NCBI GenBank assembly: GCA_904397835.1
Contig: CAJFOV010000056.1
Coordinates: 22,026 to 86,025 of the forward strand
DNA: 64,000 nucleotides
From: Candidatus Aristotella avistercoris
GTDB lineage: Bacteria; Bacillota; Clostridia; Oscillospirales; Ruminococcaceae
Direction: 5' to 3'
The notes beneath the pieces were generated by a model. The model was not told the DNA's origin, did no database searches, and saw nothing but the letters and a program-made list of their open reading frames with translations. Below, piece by piece: positions 32,860 to 40,812 of this stretch (its first letter is position 1; each line of letters begins with the position of its first letter). A program made the position numbers and the translations under genes.

Positions 32860-35286
32860 TTGAACCTGGTTGCCCGGGTGGCTGTGGAAAAGGCCGCCTA
32901 CTCCTTCGATGCGCTGTTTGACTATCAGATTCCCCCATCCCTCCAGGCGCTGGCTCAACCCGGCTGCCGGGTGGTGGTGCCCTTTGGCGGCGGCAACCGC
33001 CGGCGCATCGGCCTGGTGGTGGAGCTGGGGGAGAGCCAGATGCAGGAGCTCAAACCCCTCTGCTCCGTGGTGGACACAACGCCCATCCTCTCCCAGGAGA
33101 TGCTACAGATCCTCCAGTTTCTCAAGGAGCGGACCTTCTGCACCTATTTTGAGGCGCTGCGGGTGCTGCTTCCAGCGGGAATCGGGGTGAATTTGGAGCG
33201 GACCTATCAGCTGGTGGATCCGCTGCCGGCGGACCCACAGGACCTTCCGGAGGTGGAGGGGCAGCTGGTGGAATTTTTCCGCAGGAAGAGAACCCCGGTC
33301 CCGGAGCTGCAACTGGTGAAAAATTTGGGGCTCCAGCGGGATGCCCCCCCTCTCCAGCGCCTGGTGGAGAAGGGCTTTTTGACCACGGGGGAGCAGGTGC
33401 GCCGCCGGGTCCAGGACGAAAAGCTCACCATGGTGCGCTTGACCGGGGAGGAGCCGGAGAAACTCACCCCCAAGCAGGAGAAGGTGTATGACTTCCTCCA
33501 GCAGGTGGGCGGGGCCTCATTGAAGGAGACCTGCTACTTTGCCGCTGTCACCAAGGGGGTGGTGGACAAACTGGTGGAAAAGGGCTGTGCCGAATACTAC
33601 CAGCGGGTCATCTACCGCAACCCCTATGAGCAGGTTTCTCCGGGCCAGCAGGAGCCGCCCGCCCTCTCTGAGCAGCAGCAGCGGGCCTACCTGGCCCTGC
33701 GGGCGGAGAATGACCGGCAGGCAGGCGGGGTCTCCCTGCTGTTTGGGGTCACAGGCAGCGGCAAGACCCAGGTGTTTTTAAAACTCATCGAACATGTGCT
33801 GCAAAAGGGGCAGCAGGCTTTGGTAATGGTGCCGGAGATTGCCCTGACACCCCAGACCATCCAGCGGTTTCACCAGCGCTTTGGCCGCCGGGTGGCAGTG
33901 CTCCACAGCGGCCTGTCCCTGGGGGAGCGCGCGGATGAGTGGCAGCGGATCCGCCAGGGACAGGCGGATATTGTGGTGGGCACCCGCTCCGCCGTCTTTG
34001 CCCCGTTGGACCGGCTGGGCCTGATTGTAATGGATGAGGAGCAGGAGCACACCTATCAGTCCGAATCGGCCCCCCGGTTCCATGCCAGGGATGTGGCCCG
34101 TTTGCGGGTGCGCTACCACCACGCCCACCTGGTGCTGGCCTCCGCCACCCCCAGTGTGGAGAGTTTCTATCTGGCCAAGGAGGGCCGGTACCAGCTGGTG
34201 ACCCTGCCGGAGCGGTTCACCGGATCCAAGCTCCCGGATGTGTATGTCATCGATATGGGCAGCCAACCCAAGGGAGCGATCCTCAGCGAGCCCCTTCTGG
34301 CAGAACTCTATTACAACTTGGAGCACAGGCAGCAGTCCATTCTGCTGCTCAACCGCAGGGGCTACAGCACGGTGGTGCAGTGTTCCATGTGCGGCCAGGT
34401 GGCCAGCTGCCCCAACTGCTCCATCCCCCTGACCTATCACGCGGCCAACGGCCAGCTCATGTGTCACTACTGCGGCTATACCCGGGAGCTGAAGGATGAG
34501 TGCCCCCTCTGCGGCAGCAGCTACATCCGCCACAGCGGGGTGGGGACCCAAAAGCTCCAGGAACTGCTCCAGGAGCAGTTCCCCCAGGCAAAGATCCTGC
34601 GGATGGACGCGGACACCACCATGTCCCGCTATGCCCACGAAAAGCAGTTTGCCCGCTTTGCCGCCGGGGAATATGACATGATGGTGGGTACCCAGATGGT
34701 GGCCAAGGGGCTGGATTTTGCCAATGTGACCTTGGTTGGCGTGGTGGCCATTGACCAGGCTCTCTACGCCGACGACTTCCGGGGATACGAGCGGGCCTTC
34801 AGCCTCCTGACCCAGGTGGTGGGCCGCTGCGGCAGGGGAAATTTGCCGGGGCGGGCGCTGATCCAGACCTTTTCGCCTGAGAACCCGGTGATCGCCCAGG
34901 CCTGCATCCAGGACTATGAGGCCTTCTATCAGATGGAGATTGGGACCCGCAGGCTGAACCTGTACCCGCCCTTCTGCACCATCTGCTGCGTGGGGTTTGC
35001 CGGGGTGGTGGAGGAAAAGGCCCACCAGGCTGCCCACTGGTTCAGCCGGACTTTGGCCCAGACGGCCCAGCGGGAGTACCCCCAGATTCCACTGCGGATT
35101 TTGGATGTCTGCCGGCCAGCCATCTACCGCATCAGCGGCAAGTTCCGGTATAAATTGGTCATTAAGTGCCGCAACACGGCCCCCTTCCGGGCGCTGCTCT
35201 CCCAGGTTTTGCGGGAATACTATCAGCAGAAGGCCTTTCGGGAGGTATCCGTCTACGCGGATTTGAATTTTGATGGAAAGATGTAA
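32860..35286 (+). CDS. priA: Primosomal replication restart helicase PriA, 808 aa
   Basis: A superfamily 2 helicase that reloads the replisome at stalled forks. The 3'-binding N-terminal domain (FDYQIPPSLQALAQPGCRVV) precedes Walker A GVTGSGKT (296-303), DEEQEHTYQSE (DEXH-like) and the eight-cysteine zinc region CSMCGQVASCPNCSIPLTYH to CHYCGYTRELKDECPLCGSS. The C-terminal motif GTQMVAKGLDF and QVVGRCGRG follow. The start is TTG at 32860 with AAGGAGGAG 5 bases upstream. Confidence 0.95.
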   Translation: MNLVARVAVEKAAYSFDALFDYQIPPSLQALAQPGCRVVVPFGGGNRRRIGLVVELGESQMQELKPLCSVVDTTPILSQEMLQILQFLKERTFCTYFEALRVLLPAGIGVNLERTYQLVDPLPADPQDLPEVEGQLVEFFRRKRTPVPELQLVKNLGLQRDAPPLQRLVEKGFLTTGEQVRRRVQDEKLTMVRLTGEEPEKLTPKQEKVYDFLQQVGGASLKETCYFAAVTKGVVDKLVEKGCAEYYQRVIYRNPYEQVSPGQQEPPALSEQQQRAYLALRAENDRQAGGVSLLFGVTGSGKTQVFLKLIEHVLQKGQQALVMVPEIALTPQTIQRFHQRFGRRVAVLHSGLSLGERADEWQRIRQGQADIVVGTRSAVFAPLDRLGLIVMDEEQEHTYQSESAPRFHARDVARLRVRYHHAHLVLASATPSVESFYLAKEGRYQLVTLPERFTGSKLPDVYVIDMGSQPKGAILSEPLLAELYYNLEHRQQSILLLNRRGYSTVVQCSMCGQVASCPNCSIPLTYHAANGQLMCHYCGYTRELKDECPLCGSSYIRHSGVGTQKLQELLQEQFPQAKILRMDADTTMSRYAHEKQFARFAAGEYDMMVGTQMVAKGLDFANVTLVGVVAIDQALYADDFRGYERAFSLLTQVVGRCGRGNLPGRALIQTFSPENPVIAQACIQDYEAFYQMEIGTRRLNLYPPFCTICCVGFAGVVEEKAHQAAHWFSRTLAQTAQREYPQIPLRILDVCRPAIYRISGKFRYKLVIKCRNTAPFRALLSQVLREYYQQKAFREVSVYADLNFDGKM

Positions 35287-35359
35287 CACCATGAGTCAGA
35301 AAGTTCACGTGCGGCTGGTTCCCACCCACCGCCCCAAAGGAAAAAGGAGAGGTAACAAG

Positions 35360-35839
35360 ATGGCATTGCGTATGGTGCTCAATGAGCAGGACCCCATTCT
35401 GCGGAAACGGAGCCGGGAGGTGACGGATTTTAACCCCCGCCTCTGGCAGCTGTTGGACGACATGGCCGAAACCATGTACCAGGAGGACGGCGCCGGCCTT
35501 GCGGCCGTTCAGGTGGGCGTGCTGCGCCGGGCCGTGGTGGTGGACGTGGGGGAGGGCCTCATTGAGCTGGTGAATCCCCGCATTGTGGACACCCGCGGCG
35601 CGGTGGAGGACAGCGAGGGGTGCCTCTCCAGCCCTGGGGAGTACGGCCTGGTGGTGCGCCCCCAGTGGGTGAAGGTCCAGGCTCAGGACCGCAATGGCAA
35701 TGCGTTTGAGATTGAGGGGGAGGACCTGTTGGCCCGGGCCTTCTGCCATGAGATCGATCACCTGGAGGGGGTTCTCTTTAAGGACCGTATGACCCACCTG
35801 CTCACCCGGGAGGAGCTGCGCCGCCGGCGCAGAAGATAA
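35360..35839 (+). CDS. def: Peptide deformylase, 159 aa
   Basis: Removes formyl groups from nascent N-termini. The metal ligands are Cys88 in EGCLSSPG and His130/His134 in FCHEIDHLEG with catalytic Glu131. Motif 1 reads GAGLAAVQVG (44-53), with Val where nearly all deformylases have Pro (GxGLAAPQ). GGAGAGG lies before ATG 35360; the frame extends upstream to 35270 without a good ribosome site. It is followed by fmt, its metabolic partner. Confidence 0.94.
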   Translation: MALRMVLNEQDPILRKRSREVTDFNPRLWQLLDDMAETMYQEDGAGLAAVQVGVLRRAVVVDVGEGLIELVNPRIVDTRGAVEDSEGCLSSPGEYGLVVRPQWVKVQAQDRNGNAFEIEGEDLLARAFCHEIDHLEGVLFKDRMTHLLTREELRRRRRR

Positions 35840-35942
35840 TTCCTCTCCAAAGGTTGGAGCAATTGGTGGAATTTCGGGCTGGTAGGCGGCCCAATGTTGC
35901 CCCGCTGTATGGGGTCACAGCAGATTGAAGGAGGTTTGGAGC

Positions 35943-36875
35943 ATGAAATTGGTCTTTATGGGAACACCAGAGTTTGCACAGGTCTCCCTGCAGGCCCTTC
36001 TGCAGCAGGGGAAACATGAGGTTTTGGCGGTGTTCTCCCAGCCGGACAAGCCCAAGGGGCGGGGCTACAAGCTCACGCCGCCTCCAGTGAAGGTCCTGGC
36101 CCAGGAACATGGCATCCCCGTGTATCAGCCCGCCTCCGTGCGCACCCCTGAGGTGCTGGAGCTGCTGGAGAGCCTGGCGCCAGACGCCCTGGTGGTGGTG
36201 GCCTATGGAAAAATTTTGCCCAAATCCATTTTGGAGCTGCCGCCAAAGGGCTGCATCAACGTCCATGGCTCCCTGCTGCCCAAATATCGGGGTGCAGCGC
36301 CCATCCAGTGGACGGTCCTCAACGGGGACCCGGTGGGCGGCGTGACCACCATGTATATGGATGTGGGGATGGACACCGGCGACATCCTCCTCACCCGCAC
36401 CACCCCTGTGGGGGAGCAGGAGACCGCCGGGGAGCTCTTTGACCGGCTGGCGGACCTGGGGGCCCAGCTGCTGCTGGAGACCCTGGATCAGGTGCAGGCC
36501 GGTACCATCCAGCCCCGTCCCCAGGAGGAGGCCCTGGCCACCCATGCCCCCATGCTCACCAAGGAGATGGCTCGGATGGACTTTACCCAGTCTGCCCAGG
36601 CGCTCCACAACCTGGTGCGGGGGATGAACCCCTGGCCGGTGGCCCGCACCACCCTCCATGGAAAGCTCCTGAAGGTTCTGGCCACCAGCCCCCTGGCAGA
36701 CTGGAAAAAGGGGGAGCCGGGCCAGGTGTTGGAGAGCGGGGAGCGCCTTGTTGTCGCCTGCGGACAGGGCGCCCTGGCGCTGGAGCGGGTCCAGCTGGAG
36801 GGGTCCAAACCCATGGCCAGCAGAGATTTTCTCCGGGGCCATCCGGTGGAAAAGGGGACCTTTTTGGGGCAGTAG
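35943..36875 (+). CDS. fmt: Methionyl-tRNA formyltransferase, 310 aa
   Basis: Formylates initiator Met-tRNA using 10-formyl-THF. MKLVFMGTPEFAQVSLQALL opens the Rossmann domain; the THF-binding GCINVHGSLLPKYRGAAPIQ with the catalytic Asn-His pair follows, then TTMYMDVGMDTGDIL. The C-terminal tRNA-binding domain (about 205-310) is intact. AAGGAGG precedes ATG 35943 by 8 bases. Confidence 0.96.
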   Translation: MKLVFMGTPEFAQVSLQALLQQGKHEVLAVFSQPDKPKGRGYKLTPPPVKVLAQEHGIPVYQPASVRTPEVLELLESLAPDALVVVAYGKILPKSILELPPKGCINVHGSLLPKYRGAAPIQWTVLNGDPVGGVTTMYMDVGMDTGDILLTRTTPVGEQETAGELFDRLADLGAQLLLETLDQVQAGTIQPRPQEEALATHAPMLTKEMARMDFTQSAQALHNLVRGMNPWPVARTTLHGKLLKVLATSPLADWKKGEPGQVLESGERLVVACGQGALALERVQLEGSKPMASRDFLRGHPVEKGTFLGQ

Positions 36876-37020
36876 GGGCAGCTTGCACCTGCAAAACCCC
36901 GGCGCCCTGCCTTTTGAAAGGCAATCTTAGGAAAAATAAAAGGCGCCGTTCACAGTCCCTTCAAATTTTTTGTTTAAACTGATCCTATCTTCTTGTCAAT
37001 GTGTGAAGGAGGAGTTTGCC

Positions 37021-37713
37021 TTGTTCTACTACTTTGACCCGCTGTACCTCTATCTGGTGCTGCCGGCGTTGTTGCTGGCCCTCTTTGCCCAGTTCAAGGT
37101 GCAGAGCACGTTTAACCGCTATTCCCAGGTCTACAGCGGCTCACGCATGACCGGCGCCCAGGCGGCCCGGGCTATTTTGGACCGCAATGGCCTGTATGAT
37201 GTGCGCATTGAGCATGTCTCCGGTAAGCTCAGCGACCACTATGATCCCCGCACCAATGTGGTGCGCCTGTCCGACAGCGTCTACAACAACACCTCCATTG
37301 CGGCCATCGGCGTTGCCGCCCATGAGACAGGCCACGCCCTGCAGTATGCAGAGGGGTACAGCCCCATCAAGCTGCGCGCCGCCCTGATCCCCATCACCAA
37401 CATCGGCTCCCAGTTGGCCATTCCCCTGGTGCTGTTTGGCTTTCTGTTGGATCTGTTGGGGCTGGTGTATGTGGGCATCATTCTCTACAGCACCATGGCC
37501 CTCTTCCAGCTGGTGACCCTGCCGGTGGAGTTCAATGCCAGTTCCCGCGCCTTGAAAATTCTTGACACAGAGGGTATACTCTATAATGACGAATTGGACG
37601 GTGCAAAAAAGGTCCTCTCTGCGGCGGCGCTGACCTATGTGGCGGCACTGATTGTCTCCCTAGCCCAGCTGCTGCGCCTCATCGCCCTCTTTGGCAGGAG
37701 AAGAAATGACTGA
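37021..37713 (+). CDS. Membrane zinc metallopeptidase (YugP family), 230 aa
   Basis: A membrane helix at residues 9-24 precedes a cytoplasmic metal site AAHETGHALQYAEGY (His101, Glu102, His105). Two to three further hydrophobic segments follow (ITNIGSQLAIPLVLFGFLLD and AALTYVAALIVSLAQLLRL). This matches the YugP neutral zinc metallopeptidase family common in Firmicutes; its substrate is unknown. The start is TTG at 37021 with AAGGAGGAG 6 bases upstream. It overlaps rsmB by 8 bases. Confidence 0.88.
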   Translation: MFYYFDPLYLYLVLPALLLALFAQFKVQSTFNRYSQVYSGSRMTGAQAARAILDRNGLYDVRIEHVSGKLSDHYDPRTNVVRLSDSVYNNTSIAAIGVAAHETGHALQYAEGYSPIKLRAALIPITNIGSQLAIPLVLFGFLLDLLGLVYVGIILYSTMALFQLVTLPVEFNASSRALKILDTEGILYNDELDGAKKVLSAAALTYVAALIVSLAQLLRLIALFGRRRND

Positions 37714-39025
37714 GTTACACCGCTCCCCCCGCCAGGTGGCTGCAGTGGCCCTGCAGAAGGTGCTGGATCAGGGAGCCTATTCCAATTTGATTCTGGATCA
37801 GCTCTGCCGCAGGGCGGGTCTGCAGGGCCAGGATGCCGCCTTTGCCGGCGCTCTTTTCTATGGCGCCCTGGAGCGGGTCCTCACTCTGGATGCCATTTTG
37901 ACCCGGTTTTCCCGCCAACCGTTGGAGAAACTCTCTCCGGCGGTGCGGTCCATCCTGCGGATCACCCTCTATCAACTCTACTATATGGATCGGGTGCCGG
38001 ACCATGCAGCGGTGGATGAGGGGGTCAACCTCACCCGCACCATGAAGGTGCCCCGAGCCGCAGGGTTTGTCAACGGGATCCTGCGCAATGTCCTGCGCCA
38101 GAACAAACCCCTGCCCAAACTGCCGGAGGATCCGACGGGACGCCTCTCCCTGGCGTACTCCTGCCCCCAGTGGCTCATCCGCCACTGGATCCGGAGCTAT
38201 GGGGAGGCCCGCGCGGAGCAGATTTTGCAGAGCTCCCTGGGACGCCCACCGGTCTATCTGCGGGCCAACACTCTGCGCACCACTGCCCAGGACCTGTTGC
38301 GCCGGCTGGAAGAGGCGGGGATTCAGGGCCGGCTGATGGAGCCCGATGGCTGCATCCAGGTGGAAAAGACCGGTTCCTTTGAGCGCCTTTCCCCCTTCCA
38401 AGAGGGGCTCTTCCACATCCAGGACCAGGCCTCCCAGTTTTGTGTGCGGGCGTTGGAGCCAAAGCCTGGGGAGCGGTTGTTGGACGTCTGTGCCGCCCCT
38501 GGCGGAAAGACGTTGACGGCGGCCCAGTACATGGAGAACACCGGGGAGATTCTCGCCTGCGACCTCCATGAGAACAAGCTCCCTCTCATCACGGCCTCCG
38601 CCAGACGGTTGGGCATTCAAAACATTTCTGTCCAGGGGAACGATGGCGCCATCTTCCGGCCGGAGTTTGGCCTCTTCGACCGGGTCCTGTGCGACGTGCC
38701 CTGTTCTGGACTGGGTATCATCCGGCGCAAGCCGGAGATCAAATATAAGCCCCAGGAGTTTTTGCAGGAGTTCCCGGAGATCCAGTATAAAATCCTGCAA
38801 ACTTCCTCAAACTACTTAAAAAAGGGTGGAATCTTGGTGTATTCTACCTGCACCTTGAACCCGGCAGAGAACGAACAGGTGGTGGCCCGCCTGCTTCAGG
38901 AGATGCCGGAGCTTGTGCCATGTCCCCTGCCCCAGGAGATGGGGGAGGGGTATCAGCGGACCTTTTTCCCTGATGTGCAGGGGTCTGACGGCTTTTTCTT
39001 GGCCAGACTGCAAAAAAAGTGGTGA
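37706..39025 (+). CDS. rsmB: 16S rRNA (cytosine-967-C5)-methyltransferase RsmB, 439 aa
   Basis: An N-terminal NusB-like domain (AVALQKVLDQGAYSNLILDQ; VDEGVNLTRT) is followed by the SAM-dependent RNA m5C methyltransferase domain with DVCAAPGGKTLTAAQYM, the catalytic DVPCSGLGIIRRKPEIK and the second Cys motif YSTCTLNPAENEQVV. GGCAGGAG precedes ATG 37706. The next gene starts 4 bases after its stop. Confidence 0.94.
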   Translation: MTELHRSPRQVAAVALQKVLDQGAYSNLILDQLCRRAGLQGQDAAFAGALFYGALERVLTLDAILTRFSRQPLEKLSPAVRSILRITLYQLYYMDRVPDHAAVDEGVNLTRTMKVPRAAGFVNGILRNVLRQNKPLPKLPEDPTGRLSLAYSCPQWLIRHWIRSYGEARAEQILQSSLGRPPVYLRANTLRTTAQDLLRRLEEAGIQGRLMEPDGCIQVEKTGSFERLSPFQEGLFHIQDQASQFCVRALEPKPGERLLDVCAAPGGKTLTAAQYMENTGEILACDLHENKLPLITASARRLGIQNISVQGNDGAIFRPEFGLFDRVLCDVPCSGLGIIRRKPEIKYKPQEFLQEFPEIQYKILQTSSNYLKKGGILVYSTCTLNPAENEQVVARLLQEMPELVPCPLPQEMGEGYQRTFFPDVQGSDGFFLARLQKKW

Positions 39026-39029
39026 GACG

Positions 39030-40070
39030 TTGCAACAGCTTGACATCAAAAGTATGACGCTGGAGGAGCTCCAGGACCTGATGGCCCGGGAGGGACTCCC
39101 CAAATATCGGGCCGGGCAGCTCTTTGCCTGGCTGCATCAAAAGCAGGTGCTCTCCTTTGAGGAGATGACCAACCTGCCCAAAGTTCTGCAGCAGCGCCTG
39201 GAGGAGCTCTGTCACATCAACCGCCTCACGGTGGAGCGCAAGCTCCAATCCCAATTGGATGAGACGGTCAAATATCTCTTCGGCCTGGAGGATGGCAACT
39301 GTGTGGAGAGCGTGCTCATGCGCTACAAGCACGGGGACAGCCTGTGCATCTCCACCCAGGTGGGCTGCCGGATGGGCTGTAAGTTCTGCGCCTCCACTCT
39401 GGGCGGGCTGGTGCGCAACCTGACGCCCGCTGAAATGCTGGACGAGGTCTACACCGCCGCGAGGGACAGTGGGCGCAAAATCTCCTCCCTGGTGCTCATG
39501 GGCATTGGGGAGCCCCTGGACAACTATGACAACGTCCTGCGCTTTTTGAAGCTTCTCTCCCACAAGGATGGGTTAAATTTGAGTTTGCGCCATGTCTCTC
39601 TCTCCACCTGTGGACTGGTGGACCGCATTGAGCGGCTTATGGAAGAAAATTTGCCCCTGACCCTGTCCATCTCCCTGCATGCCACAGACAATGAAAAACG
39701 CAGCCAGATCATGCCGGTGAACAACCGCTGGCACATTGAGGCGCTGTTGGATGTGTGTAAGCGCTATTTTGCCAGGACTGGGCGGCGCATCTCCTTTGAA
39801 TATGCCCTCATCGAGGGGGTCAACGACTCCCCGGAGGATGCCAAGGCTCTGGCGGACCTCCTCAAGGGCTTTATCTGTCACGTCAACCTGATCCCTGTCA
39901 ACCAGGTGAAGGAGACCGGTTTTTCCCGCAGCAGCCGGCAGGCTGTGGAGCGGTTTCAAAAGCTGCTGGAGAACCTGCAGATCAACGCCACCGTGCGCCG
40001 GGAGCTGGGTTCAGATATCAATGCTGCCTGTGGGCAGCTGCGGCGAGATACAGGAAGGACGAAGGTTTGA
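39030..40070 (+). CDS. rlmN: 23S rRNA (A2503)-C2 / tRNA A37 methyltransferase RlmN, 346 aa
   Basis: A radical-SAM enzyme with the cluster motif GCRMGCKFCAS (Cys113, 117, 120) and family blocks LVLMGIGEPLDNYDNVL, HVSLSTCGLVDRI and SLHATDNEKRSQIMPVNNRW. The mechanistic C-terminal Cys is near NAACGQLR. TTG 39030 gives the family length of 346 and a start (QQLDIKSMTLEEL) like homologues; the ribosome site is weak (GGTGAG, 3 bases away), suggesting coupling to rsmB, which ends at 39025. Confidence 0.93.
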   Translation: MQQLDIKSMTLEELQDLMAREGLPKYRAGQLFAWLHQKQVLSFEEMTNLPKVLQQRLEELCHINRLTVERKLQSQLDETVKYLFGLEDGNCVESVLMRYKHGDSLCISTQVGCRMGCKFCASTLGGLVRNLTPAEMLDEVYTAARDSGRKISSLVLMGIGEPLDNYDNVLRFLKLLSHKDGLNLSLRHVSLSTCGLVDRIERLMEENLPLTLSISLHATDNEKRSQIMPVNNRWHIEALLDVCKRYFARTGRRISFEYALIEGVNDSPEDAKALADLLKGFICHVNLIPVNQVKETGFSRSSRQAVERFQKLLENLQINATVRRELGSDINAACGQLRRDTGRTKV

Positions 40071-40801
40071 TGAACATCTTGAGCATGACCGACATCGGTC
40101 TGGTGCGGGAGCACAATGAGGACATTTGCCGTTCCCAAGTGCTGGGCCCCTCCTTTGGATATGGGGCCGTCTACGATGGCATGGGGGGCGTGCAGTCGGG
40201 GGATGTGGCCAGTGCCCTGGCGGCAGATCTGGTGGACTACACCCTGCAGCGCAACCTCCAGTGGGAGATGAGCGATGCGGCCATTCAGACCACCCTGACC
40301 TCCGCCCTACTGGCGGCCAACAGCACCATCCACGAGCGCTCCCAACAGGAGGAGGATCTGCGGGGGATGGGTACCACTGCGGCGGTTGCAGTGTTGCGGG
40401 GAAATCAGCTCTTTGTCGCCCATGTGGGGGACAGCAGGATCTACCTCTTCTCCGGGGGCAGGCAGATCCCCTTGACCAAGGATCACTCCGTCGTCCAGTC
40501 CATGGTGGACCGGGGGGAGATCACCGAGGATGAGGCCCGGATCCACCCCCAAAAACACTACATCACCCGAGCTCTGGGGGTGGACCCCACGGTGGATGTG
40601 GATTTTGATCAATTTGCCGTCCAGGAGACCGACCGGGTCTTGCTGTGCAGCGATGGCCTGTCCAACTACTTTGAACAGGATATGACCGAGCTGGTGGAAG
40701 CCTGCATACAGGCGGGTTCGCCCCAGCAGCTCATTGACTTTGCAAATCAGCAGGGTGGCATGGACAACATCACCGTTGTTCTGATGACGCAGCGCGTGTA
40801 G
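40070..40801 (+). CDS. stp: PP2C-type serine/threonine phosphatase (PrpC/Stp), 243 aa
   Basis: Dephosphorylates targets of the PASTA kinase encoded next. Metal-binding motifs: DIGLVREHNEDI at the N-terminus, VYDGMGGVQSGDVAS, MGTTAAVAVL, VAHVGDSRIYLF and the C-terminal DNITVVLM. ATG 40070 overlaps the stop of rlmN; a TTG three bases upstream is possible. AGGACGAAGG serves as ribosome site. Confidence 0.94.
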   Translation: MNILSMTDIGLVREHNEDICRSQVLGPSFGYGAVYDGMGGVQSGDVASALAADLVDYTLQRNLQWEMSDAAIQTTLTSALLAANSTIHERSQQEEDLRGMGTTAAVAVLRGNQLFVAHVGDSRIYLFSGGRQIPLTKDHSVVQSMVDRGEITEDEARIHPQKHYITRALGVDPTVDVDFDQFAVQETDRVLLCSDGLSNYFEQDMTELVEACIQAGSPQQLIDFANQQGGMDNITVVLMTQRV

Positions 40802-40812
40802 GGAGGATGCAG

